From: a virus
DNA: 64,000 nt
IMG/VR virus record: IMGVR_UViG_3300020411_000483
Span: 1 to 64,000 of that record
Reading direction: 5' to 3' (one strand)
How positions within the stretch are numbered: the stretch's first letter is position 1; each line of letters starts with the position of its first letter. The notes under the pieces are model-generated. The model did not search any database. It was not told the origin of the DNA and worked only from the letters and a program-made list of their open reading frames with translations. A program made the translations under genes and the position numbers. Positions 57,201 through 62,278 of this stretch are shown piece after piece.

Positions 57201-59795
57201 CCAAATTTGTGCATTTGATGCTCTAGTACACTCAATAAACTGGTTTAATGACTTTTCTTTATATCTAACCGTCTCTTTGTCACCAATGACTATTTCACCG
57301 TTCCTTTCTGGCCAACCGATGGTGGAGTCAACCGTAATAATGTCACTGGTGGCTGTGAGAGGCTCAGCGAGTTTTGTTTTGTAAGGTACAATAAATGTGC
57401 CTTGAATAGTTTCTTCTGATAGGACTAATTCAAATATCTCTAGGTCAGAAGTCTTAATTGAAATATAGTTTTCAACCAATGCAGATGCTGCTTTAATATT
57501 AGGGTCAGCAATATCAGCAACCTGTTGAATTAAAGCATCTTGAATGTTGCGAGGGTCACCTGAAACCAGTGTAGCACGCAAAATTGTGTTAATAGACCAA
57601 GTAGCAGCAGATGGCTTAGTAATTTGGTCTTTTGGATATGAAATACTTACACTTTCACCATATAGTAACTTAAAGAGATAAGCAATACTAAATGATGTGC
57701 CTTTTGTTGAATAGAAGGTCTTAATGTGCTTAATAGCACTTCTTACATCAATACTATCATAATCTAACTGAGGAACATCAGGAAGGAATTGCTCTGTGTA
57801 CTTATCAAGCAATCTCTTAACAAATAGTGCATCAAGACACTTAACTTCAGAATCAACAGCATGTGCAGCAGCAGAAGTGTCTCCAGAGAATACTGCGTTA
57901 CCTTCTTCAGTATATTCCTTAATACCACTAGCAGCTCTAGCACAACCAGTTAGTTTACATTTGGTGTAATTGGCACCAGCATTGATAACTTGGAAACCAG
58001 TTACTTCACCCAAACCAATATCTACAGATGCAGAAGCATGTGGAGGTGGTTGAATAAAGACTTTTGGAGGATTAGCAGCACTATAACCACTACCAAAGGC
58101 AGTTATGTTAATATCAGTAATAGCACCGTTAAAAATGGATGCAGCAGCAGTTGCTCCTGATCCTGGATTTGTAGTCCTTTCATCAACGATATAAACAGAT
58201 GGAATATCCTCATATCCACTGCCACCAGATAATAATTCGATGTCAGTGATTCTTCCATCACCATCAACCTTAGTTTCTAGTATTTGAGCACCAACTGGGT
58301 CAATAACTGCAACCCTTGGTGTTGTTTCATAACCTTGACCAGCATTCAATACAGTTATACTTGCAAGTTCTCCAGTAGGAGTTAATACAGTCTGGAATGA
58401 TGCTTTAATACCATTTAACCCAGTAGGCTCATCAACATAGATTGCTGGAGGTGTAGTATATCCAAATCCATTCTTAGTAATAGGAGGAGCAGCAGCAAAA
58501 CTACCAGCAGTGATAGTTGGGGTGCCTAATTCAGCTCCACCAGGTTGCACAAAGGTTAATCTTGGTGTAAAGGTGTATCCTGACCCACTACTGGTGACAG
58601 TAAGAGCAGTAACAGCACCATCTACAACTGTTGCATTAACAGTAGCAGCAGTTGAACCTTCTTTGGTTGGAGTTTGAATTTGGACGACTGGAGGGTTGGA
58701 TGTAGAATATCCAGCACCACCTGTTAGTAGTGATACAGATTTAACACCATTAATTAATGGTTTTACAGAAGCATCTCTACCAGTCGTTGATTTGACTGAA
58801 ATCTTAGGTGGAAACTCAAATCTATAATTTTTACCAGTATTATTAACTTCAACTGAACTTAGTGCTCCTAATGCATCAACACGAGAGAATCCAACAGCAC
58901 CAGTACCAAAAGAAGGAATTGGTGCTTCAATTGAGAATACATCTAGTCTTCTACCTGCAATAGGAGTAAATCCTAGGGTAATATATGTCTCGTCAAACGT
59001 AAAATCAACTTTTGGTGTTAAAAGTCTGTTATCATAAATCGCAATACAATATTCGTCTACAATCGGTGCATAAGGTAAATTTGCAACCGTCATTTGGAAA
59101 GTTTTCTTACCATCTCCAAATGAACCTGAAATATTATCTAATGCTACAATACTATTCTCAATAAAACCATTGAGATATGTGATATTAGTTGCTGTTGTAT
59201 CATCTGATGCAAGTCTAGTCCTTGGTGCAACACTGAATACAATACTTGTGCCATCTATAGTATAATCAACGCCTGGTACCTGTATTTCACCATATACCTT
59301 TACTATTAGGTGTTGAGCACTTGGAGGTGCTACAGGAGCGTCCTGAGAGGTTAATGAAAACCTTTGTGTGTTACCATCAAACTGATTAATAATATTAGCA
59401 AGAGTAATCCACTTAAGTTTTACCTGCTCATATGAAATACCTGGTGAAAGTGCAATACTTGGAGAAGCAACTGCTTTTTCATAGAAGATGATCTCATCTC
59501 CTATCATCACACTACCATTATCAGTTAAAAATTTATCTACGTTCTCAACAACAATCTCTGTATCATCTATTAATGAAGCTTCAACAATCTTTGTAGCACC
59601 ACCTAATATCCCAACATCTAGTTTATCAATATCGAGATAATTTAGAAAATTATTAAGTATATTTTGTCCAAACCCTGTCTTCTCTTGTGACTTATAATAA
59701 TACTCCAGAAACTTGTCAAACAGGGGATACCCGTCCGAAATGAACTGAGGGGTCTGTCTTGCTATCGCTTGCGATACCTTACTACTTGTCGTCAT
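36219..59795 (-). CDS. Giant mosaic virion protein, 7,858 aa
   Basis: One uninterrupted frame of 23.6 kb after gp6, where T4 has gene 7; no gp7 similarity was recognised. Approximate layout by residue: beta modules 1-300; GSGY repeats 310-620; helical segment 645-720; 'SDIITVDSTIGWPERNGEI' module 812; GSGY repeats 1120-1330; YHYH domain 1420-1520 ('WAFDGNPIYGPYGYS'); probable beta-propeller 1820-2230; LamG-like 2230-2435; GSGY repeats 3000-3250; second LamG-like 4050-4235 ('LEAWIRPANVTGEHTIIDT'); helical module 4280-4410; 18 Cys/YPR repeats 4450-6520; more helical modules to 6800; carbohydrate-binding-like sandwich 6890-7105 ('NLFTNPEDFTANWT', 'VYVWGAKL'); 'FVNGILQPPG' modules near the C-terminus. 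No signal peptide or protease domain. Likely a tail or baseplate adhesin. The start follows the gp6 stop by 6 nt. Confidence 0.88.
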   Translation of the reverse strand: MTTSSKVSQAIARQTPQFISDGYPLFDKFLEYYYKSQEKTGFGQNILNNFLNYLDIDKLDVGILGGATKIVEASLIDDTEIVVENVDKFLTDNGSVMIGDEIIFYEKAVASPSIALSPGISYEQVKLKWITLANIINQFDGNTQRFSLTSQDAPVAPPSAQHLIVKVYGEIQVPGVDYTIDGTSIVFSVAPRTRLASDDTTATNITYLNGFIENSIVALDNISGSFGDGKKTFQMTVANLPYAPIVDEYCIAIYDNRLLTPKVDFTFDETYITLGFTPIAGRRLDVFSIEAPIPSFGTGAVGFSRVDALGALSSVEVNNTGKNYRFEFPPKISVKSTTGRDASVKPLINGVKSVSLLTGGAGYSTSNPPVVQIQTPTKEGSTAATVNATVVDGAVTALTVTSSGSGYTFTPRLTFVQPGGAELGTPTITAGSFAAAPPITKNGFGYTTPPAIYVDEPTGLNGIKASFQTVLTPTGELASITVLNAGQGYETTPRVAVIDPVGAQILETKVDGDGRITDIELLSGGSGYEDIPSVYIVDERTTNPGSGATAAASIFNGAITDINITAFGSGYSAANPPKVFIQPPPHASASVDIGLGEVTGFQVINAGANYTKCKLTGCARAASGIKEYTEEGNAVFSGDTSAAAHAVDSEVKCLDALFVKRLLDKYTEQFLPDVPQLDYDSIDVRSAIKHIKTFYSTKGTSFSIAYLFKLLYGESVSISYPKDQITKPSAATWSINTILRATLVSGDPRNIQDALIQQVADIADPNIKAASALVENYISIKTSDLEIFELVLSEETIQGTFIVPYKTKLAEPLTATSDIITVDSTIGWPERNGEIVIGDKETVRYKEKSLNQFIECTRASNAQIWDSATVVKSNFVVYLNKGTLQEVVMNVVGIVDANQTTLTDTGSYYLPGDKLTVSKLGGTSTQPQLTTWLYNVKKLINVTSIAYGGVNNQSATVTCANPHGLLVGDQVTIYGANPILYNGSFLVTSRDSTTVFQYQLPQPAQVVPQGNILISVDLNKGKSVNTAISNAIGPYTTNVQNTFFNTSYVYVASTGIPNYEIGPFPGSALLPGNQRKLNRFALLPTTISTKTAIVPGPIGTWVNGVSIWSYKSKQTKTFGAVTSISISAAGEGYDAASPPAMTLTGGGGSGATATVTVDGAISSIDVTAGGSGYTSSPLVSIVGGGGSGAAATAIITKGVVSRVLINAGGSGYTSQPEITIVGGGGSGATATASVRGPIKTVNITNGGASYTSKPNVKLSSGSGAVAQAIVNNGRIISIAIISAGSGYTTAPEVSIQGQGFGAVAKATIDVDGENAGKVTGITITNKGIGYIQGTTLINLTSIGINATFTANVFEWTYNLQETSTFDTAKGSVFEGFNVQYGGEYAHLSNPQKLRYILGDNLYESESGTILEQDVQLTHSPIIGWAFDGNPIYGPYGYSDPTNQTSQVQRLNTSYSLKTNLVYDAVSNPYPVRTDGPLLTDEAAGKFVEDYEYVFGSGDLDQYNGRFCKTPEFSAGRYCYFVTIDAAEAGNPKFPYILGPSYNSVVDTWNLVDDAVQQNIPTGVVRYRDPYENVDIDVERTPNASTNALTTEAGDILLFDPEDENRDGVITADETADPEQMFEEAPLQLFDYFPKVRFDSKVDIEVDTITKFEDASVTGFTVENPGISYQVNDRLIFDNTDTDGSGVSARVARIKGEAVESYTYETLDGVNYGILTSVNPHNLVAGDTVFVDYAPTMDNTNKTFVVRQYKGIEEVIVNTIGSGYNTDIPPTVTIDSDSGTGGSIEAVVSSVGSIESFKILNSGSGYTSNPRVILSHPQVFKKCDYYASLISNNDFVKINDIFVNTTKEVYVCGKTKDTSGNTVGIVAKLSATGVKEWEKTLESTAPNTGTTYLEFNKIYVDGNDIWVAGTNRPNITVLDAYNPDVILCKYLEASNGLSAGLAIQKAYAGISGSTREDYVTALTKLSSNPTRFIMGGYTNTNSANPYDAFLAVTDTAGSFVVKRKLATAAGNEKITDITVASDGSVYFTMETSTSAASNDINVSFGKATVGINVITIEWIKEISNTLYSFQNASVCFDEFNEFYVTATCRLKSDDVTKDSFWICKFDAAGAVLWNKRYVAEARDIEVVGKTRVDIFGDVNVAYTHSASQVDGKKIVNTAKIKYDGTMLNHTSNEFRVDTATANTTEGWTAHSLDIDNSGDLHVFGQASHNRNEFIYDFASNQTTDITGHYTLGIGQTTNSVTVADNMAKIYGYNPAGSNSTWVNSYLSVTNTQLGTKLGDNWTLEFFIYKNASESQTLSQGFQTLVGIGGAQDATGGLWLGYNTSNGKLTFVVTNNSTTIAAGSAIESTQTTMYANNSWQTIGVSKNGDTFKAYVNGIEVLSGTQSNTSLGNKTLYFGNQIGFGSGATDFSAGKQGQFYIDNIRLRNRALVPTVPSDITTLPPVASYGLTFDWVDDAWFTNHLNKYDYIDFNAVGLKVDKNADAARLGVKTAFTNTQLSLTRTAITPVTGSTLTIGNVGLSLGDAGFQSLDFDDANVAYTEATESMTYVQDIWSSRTGTVPSPGSTKVNATAKVKDRYFFKVTDTSKIDNIQELTINQAFNFTVGAKLMLKNGNTFINSGYITSVDKDNNKVYVAVNNNVWTNDTNTGQLSTERFDEQSTYGIRGPIPNDTNEIAAYTFAEVNNTTPGTFDIDLDDYNLDGTYNAGGSQNLDSFAKFKAWSGSDYTVRIDEVAGGSAYIVGSVVDVPANQTSFNAAYSTLQITGLTAVTKITLVANLTKILQVSSVANSDQVYVITSTSHYLTPGEMVYVDGNPSQTYNSVVYDEYDGAFFVKDVISVKEFTYKLPQAAVTDPATTPGNVSIFVKSPTLKMFYGHQYIFDLSHSSLVGGNLSFAKDSLYKLEYSFNSIERIGTPGVTGQGVPTPSVKFKVDGDVVTNISYYFDPSRTTSDTSPVIPGSYLDVVDSPYKGTFEISSTSGATITRGDDAMRFILANEPEGAAEVSPSSYSTSSVKAVGSIASIRIVNSGGFYTKLPIISNIESTRKIERVDIKTPGTEYAVGEYTGVPIAGDGEGGLVSITVADGTDAEGVTIPGQINSVAVTSPGKNYTTASIDIDSIPGILGSGLTGSGAELTVVIPSSGSGASIFTKGDKVGKIKKLKNNNFGYDYPHDYTLRPEITFPLNCQLTSTSILASITVTDPGSGYSQAPAVVITGGGGSGAVAEASIKNGRLDNIIVKDPGAGYSSTPTIALRSAFNYVVNLDLGLLQFAFPHGIANGSAVTLNVVDTGDGAEYPLAAGAIGRLNSSTTYYAIAGAANSLETDQLKLAITASNAALGDAISFVNAGTGRQQVLTESFGGAATANVATSVFDEGELVYQGDTFATATATGYVSENNGWQIGPRILKIVDYTGDFIEGQKITGVISKSSGVISDLNIAKGVLEIGSITQTTGQFIDDVGKPSEIIQKIQDSYYYQDFSYAVNSATSISEWKDILLRNVHPASFKVFGELNLQEYGSIPNKETAFQLTKSVELAQSAIVPNIQNFALVEPVYQEFNNTEVLFRQKRLTSSENILTSVVQRIDDISNLFDGERIAFPLTVSGDNVVANANQLMIILNGIAQTPGISFQVQSDNIVFSEPPQPPASIKYASVTITQIATKKFVFSNISGIFPIAGQYVVGSSSAAKFRVTSVVGNDIFGYITEGTFTIGELVNVSATGFSATLNSQTDVVNNGLFMFGETITNFEGNTAKIEEINLAKGQETPLAKLRYTIGQSTTSFEVVPVTGAAAALPAGTFVATKNYQFGSEIFRVDTITDGAESTTLGVTRAQLGTAATAQLENTPLYGTDITITNALVLSKTTGTYQSTPGLFDIQLNDVIIAAKSGVVATIASTSPYQDPVTNEFISQVNISEGSSFFGLLFNRIASQTYPNVVLDDISQSQISIVDFTDNLTAFDSKFPANELINNYVIKTTNITGTFQENEFIRNYKIDYGNNSGTFLENEEGFVRKLTFTDKQGAGFFNQGNVIRSRNSKAEVIGYNQARSTVYLGKMGRSTASGSDFHTVTFNGGAQLDTAQKKWGTASLLLDGTGDYLLVAANQEFGFGTGALTLEAWIRPANVTGEHTIIDTRSASATDTALRLYTDGTALKVAVGNTAAANGGTLAINTWYHVAVTKTGTSTKIFVNGAQVGSTYTDNNNYGASKPVYIGADYAGATGFNGHIDEVRVSTTARYTGAYTLPTGIFQGDSNTKLLYHFDGPDAATYVDDWSGTGTWVDGDYFNNDAILATKRKTGGNLSAHSLNTHRYLNAADLLNSNKEFLAKEVVWRLEHQSPYSPFNVLTGTVNCTDDVQDIIDALIKDVRNGGNSYLWDAAALYVNRNVSPITVNHIETEVEETIWVHEELSRLAQQIITNQHIQILGDHGLTQVTDTTITDSTNASPSTITPTTGSYDTSTGELTLTKAAHGLTAGAAITATGATYDANTGIMVVTSNGHGLNPGDKVKMEDGAVTMTCDMDGNKSEHAYPRPEDPASEKWIEVGVVSTNTFEIFVGKKPLVAYKPTASTYDAATGLMSLTIGDHNFAAGQTIKLANNSLNFTCAMDDNNAIKSYPRSTDPVYEEAIPIKYEGTPYTPTNAVYTPTTGEMIVTLIGHGFAVNDQVKLSDGAVTFSCAKDNNQSDHSYPRATDPVANSWITISAVTTNTFTINVGKSPDISAHTYLRWDHNSVVKKDNTIQLDVGKSPIIQHDVSAASFTPASGALDITIGSHNLLVGDSIKFADNSLTFTCAQDSNATNHTYPRTDILNHTPTNATYNPTTGILSLTVGGHGMLDGDWVKLDANCLTFTCAADSNQTNHTYPRSTDPIANKWIQVSNVSTNGFDIQVLDSAPSTNTSAHTFVSAVSNGVKQKKDRAYDTAIEVTGVGTTNLTASTAAYTPTTGKLTITSNSHGLTGATQHTPTAASYAPATGILTITLSSHGFSNGDRIQIVDNSLTMTCAKDSDATFHTYPRSSDPVSGKWLPITKIDTNSFTVDVHKSQDLSAHTFISWASNGLLRARDMVKFDADSLTFTCAKDSNATNHTYPRVTDPLASQWVPVTGVTTNTFDVNTGPSTNTSAHTFVSATSNGIKKQTGVISVNVGISSNTTTHAFVSATAGAVKAGGVYAHTFKNANNTYTPSTASYTPATGVLTLTINGHGFQNGEWVKIADNGLTFTCAQDSNATNHTYPRAAGAQFTATTGTAYNPTTGILSITTTAAHNLANGDEIKIANDSLTFTCAMDGNTVNKTYPRASDPVSARWLKVSNVASTSFDVQVLDITPSSNTSTHTFVSASANGIQTRDPASGKWLKISGVTTNTFNVNVSASSNTSTHTFVSAISGCVSRAVIMSGGDHAHTFVSGKTNAFHKEGSSITIDKESLTFECALDEFGSEHTYPRTSDPFYNKVLPIVKATTNTFTVNVGKSTQPDDYIPYTPSAATYDPATGDMVLTIGTHDITTDDFVEIDDNSLTFTCAMDNNQSQKTYPRPGHDTRTSGKLKAVTAIGSTSHTPSFAAYNPTTGVMTITLDAHGFSAGDRVKFDAGAVTFTCAQDSNATNHAYPRTTDPTFGKWLKITNVTTTQFDIQVGTSTNTTAHNFASALNNGMKRQNGQITVNVGAAGTNAQFTPSAATYNAVTGDMTLTIGQHGIQVGSNIVLANDSLTFNCTMDGGSSNKTYPRATDPYGQSKSIRVDEVGYVSTTATNVAYTPSTGVMVITVPSHGYSNNDYIQIVEGSLVMRCALDGNQTDHAYPRKTDPYYGKWLKISNVATDTFQVNVGISSDTTTHSFVSAATNGIRKQSGVITVNVGKSPAIGYDVSAASFVPATGLLTVTIGEHDLTTNHKVRIANNSLTFTCAQDSHGSNHTYPRANGQGGASADDPAYNDAVTITAVTATTITLNVGTSSNTTAHTFVSANSNYTATGATYSPTTGLLTLTVNGHGFVNGERIKIADNSLTFSCAKDSNATNHTYPRPSDPVSGKWLTISGVTTNTFQVQVLDSLPSTNVSAHTFVSATANGIKRAVIHAGGDYAHTFVTAASNAVSYTPNSSHLFVSAKGGAIKKWLHTHKWVKAVADCVKVLGYSNGDCSDVQSTVDNLLSVVIDTLIEANQAVAVDHLATITKLTPQHEYVGATADAFLEIPFNIDDVATGLAYTQRVDLATRDRFRDAANLIRLNRGPIVDKTAADMIARYPELTLGMPRNADGSGAGTLRCKTDLGIILDAIANDIEDGGNFNTLIAVKNYLGTNDEIQHVRLQLLQSLYAHNRLGFYAKQSVTGDLTDANTDSVIIGDWGITQDTATNFSPTAATYDPVTGDMVLTIGTHSLTVGRKINIAAGGLKFTCAMDGNSSAKDYPRASDPWYNKNILIKAVTATTITVNIGASPTKYFTPTAATYDPTTGVLVLTIGAHNLAVGTAIQIAQQSLTFTCAQDSHGSNHQYPRANGQGGASADDPAYNDAVAITAVDDNTITVNVGTSTNTTAHLFVSASANAIVTGGNYAHTFVSAVANSVTAPGDCTNVKDALDTLVLLANETLAPNGDRYRDAGDLLHFNKDYIAEEAVGLLDAEFSYTLNNILYQSFQYPGGATGRDTCKKDIKLLLDSVISDLQTGGNSNTIRAIENYIATSGGIKQVEDQLLSTMYAFQQVKKLGKLAIINNLYNQGITGLTGDQYAAMWTTEVAYRDATITDSKGDTAYLSDDCIDAVNAFENLMDIAIDTLSPSDDAGRSAGRMILNNKNYYDQELENLVNSQWGSGAWSADINTFLETTVNDVIHDLAITDTSKFGNARNITLTNVIGEFSEGEVVTSSGGGYASVKEYITETQMLVIGDVTGTNWASVDDLTGTSGATAVVNVVGPTYDYYTTVANVQSLASTRIITTGIADQVAGINLFTNPEDFTANWTASGSSIDGNVTADPDDQLLAEKVVVDSSTGEHTISRNYSLTAYDTFDDTSIKWDTTGQKFDEGAITTAQTFTFSAFIKKAEFDKVRFQMTLDTGTSAEQNAFFDLDLSNASFGSIFTPQQGITANAYGSVPVGGGWIRAYIQITFSFGFTTLTNKVIVKNAGGSTNYAGDGVSGVYVWGAKLTKSALDPYVSAYGTTFYADNDFNIKNYILETLETQIDGALSQSLTSPSPGASFYAFTSATLAKDYNTLSIMRVVRYLLGMVKKQLVNNAHYTNITNQTGIVTPAKTYGTRDIPIPLGGGINNADNFFGGTSGAYAEVESITRNEGKIVQVYSRFRIDGTITDGPFTMNEAIQKQGDNTKTGIVYGFHEDANFKYVDVKITAGTFAVLDTIVGAANSTTCQISNIETRMHIIDKIGTFDANVGFQGYTSGATADVNANITAEAAVLTNTGGKLVVDTASLLGTFEKTAVVYAESSRQYLEVAKFGGLDVAIGNRIVSDGYTRIGISILTNLNNFTVGNRLYKVVSGVQDTANYGIITSVDLSNNYIYYAPVMGSLTNGDIVGDYGQGESFPVGYATITTSVVTAGAAGALVQDIETVGVNKRIYMSDIVGTFDTKDAIKSLNGYKAVVKSKQDIKARVKRSFKGFDGVQTQFKLTQNNGTAYLPDSEGHMLIFVNGILQPPGAANAYTAFSDTIQFTEAPTIGSAFTGFYVGKLRQLDDISFDFDSLRQSFNLKRNGVFYSLTLTDGVQSTVIRPENNIIVSLNGVIQEPGVGFELVGSRIIFSEIPRVGSTFVAFSYVGSEADVDAAEVVPPIEPGDFIDIQGETSDREVAVIESSNSLITFDYLGSVFGKDAVGSATITSGSIASVQVTSVGSGYTTRPSVRVDSISGFDAQIKALVGVGECVISNQGSGYSAPGISVDTSVPDDWTAPDLSQYGEEVIDPEIIP
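40240..46450 (-). repeat. 18 tandem in-frame Cys/YPR repeats in the giant gene
   Basis: Eighteen degenerate units, mostly 80-110 codons, each with 'LTFTCAQDSNATNHTYPR' or a close variant. Most are followed by a DP motif, a 'KWLKISNVTTNTF'-type strand and 'NVGTSSNTTAHTFVSA'. They are preceded by a 'YTPTTGVLTLTINGHGF'-type stretch. The DNA copies share many short identical blocks. One helical module interrupts the array (about 40870-41500). Confidence 0.9.
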
Positions 59796-59801
59796 TATAC
59801 C

Positions 59802-61862
59802 TTAGAAACAAGATTGTGTTGTAGTGCTGCCAACGTTGGTAACAGTAATAGGATCGAGTGTAGTTGGTGTGCTCGAAGTCTCAAAAATGGTTGGCGTAAG
59901 ACTATTTAGTGGGATACTGGTAGGTGGAGTAGTACCAATCGCACCAATGTCAATCGTTGGGTTTATTACACCGATAATAGTATCTGGACTTGGAGTAGGT
60001 ATTTGAGATGCGTTTGCAGGAATAATCTGTACAGGAATGTTTAAATCTCCTAATGCAGCAAGGTTTGCAGCAGAAGAATCTACTGTGCCACCTTCAAATA
60101 CACCGTCTGCATCAGTATCAACTGCTGTACCTGCTAATACTCCCAAATTATTACCTGCTGCACCTGTTACATTTGCAGGACCAAAACAGATATCACCAGT
60201 TGTATAGTTAACTGTACCAGCAGAAGAATTAGTAATAACTTTTCTATTACCACTGTTGTAATAAGTTCTTAAGTTTCCAAACCCATCATCCTCGAAATAC
60301 TGGTCTACAGTAGGACGATCAGCGAGTCTAAACCTACCAGAAACGATTACAGGCTCTTTGACACAACCATCTGCATTAGAAGTCTTACCTGGAGCACTAT
60401 CGTAGATAGGAGCACCAGTTGATATACAGTATGTGTTTGTTTCTGCTGGTTTTGGATTAATATATTTTAGTAGTGAGACTTGAGTCGAAACATCAGAAAT
60501 ACACTTATCTGCAAGTGTTATTGCCTTCTGGAATTTCGCAAGACTGAATGAAGAATTGAAGTTGTTAACTTTAGAAGCAACTGCCCACTCATTAATAGCA
60601 TTTTGAGCATTTGATTCGATAGCAGAGACGCTTCTAGCAGAGCAAGCAGGGTCATAAGTGATAAACACTTTAGGATAGACGTAAATGCTCTCAGCATCGG
60701 TTACAACGGGTTCAATCGATGCCATAGCGTATGCTCTCAACTGTTTAGAGAGGTTTATCTTTGTTGCATCGTTTAATTTAGATCCTGTCTTAGTTTTGAC
60801 TGCGATGTAGACTTTTCCATATACAGGAGGATATAATTCATCTCCACCATAAGCGACAACGCTTGCCACGTTATCATATATCTTTTGCATGATAACTTCG
60901 TAATCCTTTGAAGTAACTGCACGATATTGGGCAGAATAGTATCTTGGAGCATTATATTTGATGGATTCAACGCTTTCTTCATCAGAACCTCCGTAGGATG
61001 TATTCTTAACTATTACGTCTACATCAGATGCAGAATAGTTAACACCATTACTATCAGAGATTAAACCGATAAATGCAAAGCTTGTTACATCATTTGCACC
61101 TTTTCCAGCAGTTACAAGGTATTCAAGGTCAATAACCTCACCATCAGTTAATTTTCTACCAATTACATCATCACCAAAAGTCAATTCATATCTCATATCC
61201 TCTGTTTCGGATAAGAAATAAACCCTGTCAGTTGCTGTTACATTAGTAACATTTTCTACTTTATTATAAACGTCTGAGCTAGTGCTACTTTCGTTTGCTC
61301 TAACACTAACTTTTAGAGTGGCAATATCTGCATCAGATGTTGGTACCACATAATTCTGTTTAGCAAATGTGTTAACAAGATACGAGAAGTTGATAACGCT
61401 ACCTTCTTGTATCAATACACATTTTAATGTTGCAATTCCTGTTGTTTGATCAACCTCAGCAGTGAATGGCTCTAGTCTATTCCAAGTGTAATTACCACCA
61501 GTAGCAACGGATCCCTTCGCTAAAGTGACTGAAGCAGGCCAAGCACCAGCAGTTTGATTAGTTTGTATCGCTAATTCCAAATACGCCTTAGAAGCAGTAA
61601 CAGAATTAGGTGTATAGTTTAAAAGCTTCGCAATATTGACAATATTATCTCTTACAGTAGATGATGCTATAAATGCCTCATTCATTGACATATTTGCCAT
61701 GAATGCACTATAATAAGTGTTATAAGCAAGAGTATCAATTAAATACGACAGACCTGACCCTTCAAAGTCATAATCTGAAAATTCACTACGAGTTCGCAGA
61801 TATGCCTTGATAGAAGACTTAATATCTGTAAAATCTAATGCTGTTAAATTATTCGGTTGCAT
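59802..61862 (-). CDS. gp6: Baseplate wedge protein gp6
   Basis: Forms the inner ring that holds the baseplate wedges together. The 686-aa product begins MQPNNLTALDFTDIKSSIKA, with 'YLRTRSEFSDYDFEGSGLSY' and 'AFMANMSMNEAFIASSTVRD', the gp6/J-like signature. Length is close to T4 gp6 (660 aa). The last about 80 residues are Pro/Thr/Ser-rich low complexity, which T4 gp6 lacks as far as I know. It overlaps gp25 by 1 nt. Confidence 0.93.
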   Translation of the reverse strand: MQPNNLTALDFTDIKSSIKAYLRTRSEFSDYDFEGSGLSYLIDTLAYNTYYSAFMANMSMNEAFIASSTVRDNIVNIAKLLNYTPNSVTASKAYLELAIQTNQTAGAWPASVTLAKGSVATGGNYTWNRLEPFTAEVDQTTGIATLKCVLIQEGSVINFSYLVNTFAKQNYVVPTSDADIATLKVSVRANESSTSSDVYNKVENVTNVTATDRVYFLSETEDMRYELTFGDDVIGRKLTDGEVIDLEYLVTAGKGANDVTSFAFIGLISDSNGVNYSASDVDVIVKNTSYGGSDEESVESIKYNAPRYYSAQYRAVTSKDYEVIMQKIYDNVASVVAYGGDELYPPVYGKVYIAVKTKTGSKLNDATKINLSKQLRAYAMASIEPVVTDAESIYVYPKVFITYDPACSARSVSAIESNAQNAINEWAVASKVNNFNSSFSLAKFQKAITLADKCISDVSTQVSLLKYINPKPAETNTYCISTGAPIYDSAPGKTSNADGCVKEPVIVSGRFRLADRPTVDQYFEDDGFGNLRTYYNSGNRKVITNSSAGTVNYTTGDICFGPANVTGAAGNNLGVLAGTAVDTDADGVFEGGTVDSSAANLAALGDLNIPVQIIPANASQIPTPSPDTIIGVINPTIDIGAIGTTPPTSIPLNSLTPTIFETSSTPTTLDPITVTNVGSTTTQSCF

Positions 61863-62278
61863 TATGGTCTCTGTAAGACGAAGGTGATATTCTCAATTAC
61901 TGGAAGACCAACTATTTGGTATTCTAGGTCAACGGTTATAGCGTTGTCATCATAATCAGGTACGCACTCTAGGCTAGTAATCTTTATACGTGGCTCGTGT
62001 TGCTGTAATGTATTTAGTATCTCACTATGGATCGAGTCAATTAAAAATGGGTCTAACGGCTCAAATAGCATTTGAGATACATTAGAACCAAAATTAGGTT
62101 GAAATGGTTTTTCTCCAGGAGTTGTTAATATAATATTTTTGACCGCTTGTTTTATTGCTTGGTCATTTTTAGTAGGTTGTACGTCTTTCGTAAATGGGTT
62201 CTTGGTAAAACCGACGGGAATGTCCTTAAACGCTCTCGACTTATTAAATTCCTTACCTGTTATCGGTTTTAATGCCAT
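61862..62278 (-). CDS. gp25: Baseplate wedge protein gp25
   Basis: Wedge component that anchors the sheath initiator, conserved across contractile systems. The 138-aa product has the diagnostic EPR triplet in 'LQQHEPRIKITSLECVPD', and 'LLTTPGEKPFQPNFG'-like spacing ('IILTTPGEKPFQPNFGSNV'). Length matches T4 gp25 (132 aa). It overlaps both neighbours by 1 nt in a coupled series with the SET-like gene upstream and gp6 downstream. Confidence 0.95.
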   Translation of the reverse strand: MALKPITGKEFNKSRAFKDIPVGFTKNPFTKDVQPTKNDQAIKQAVKNIILTTPGEKPFQPNFGSNVSQMLFEPLDPFLIDSIHSEILNTLQQHEPRIKITSLECVPDYDDNAITVDLEYQIVGLPVIENITFVLQRP

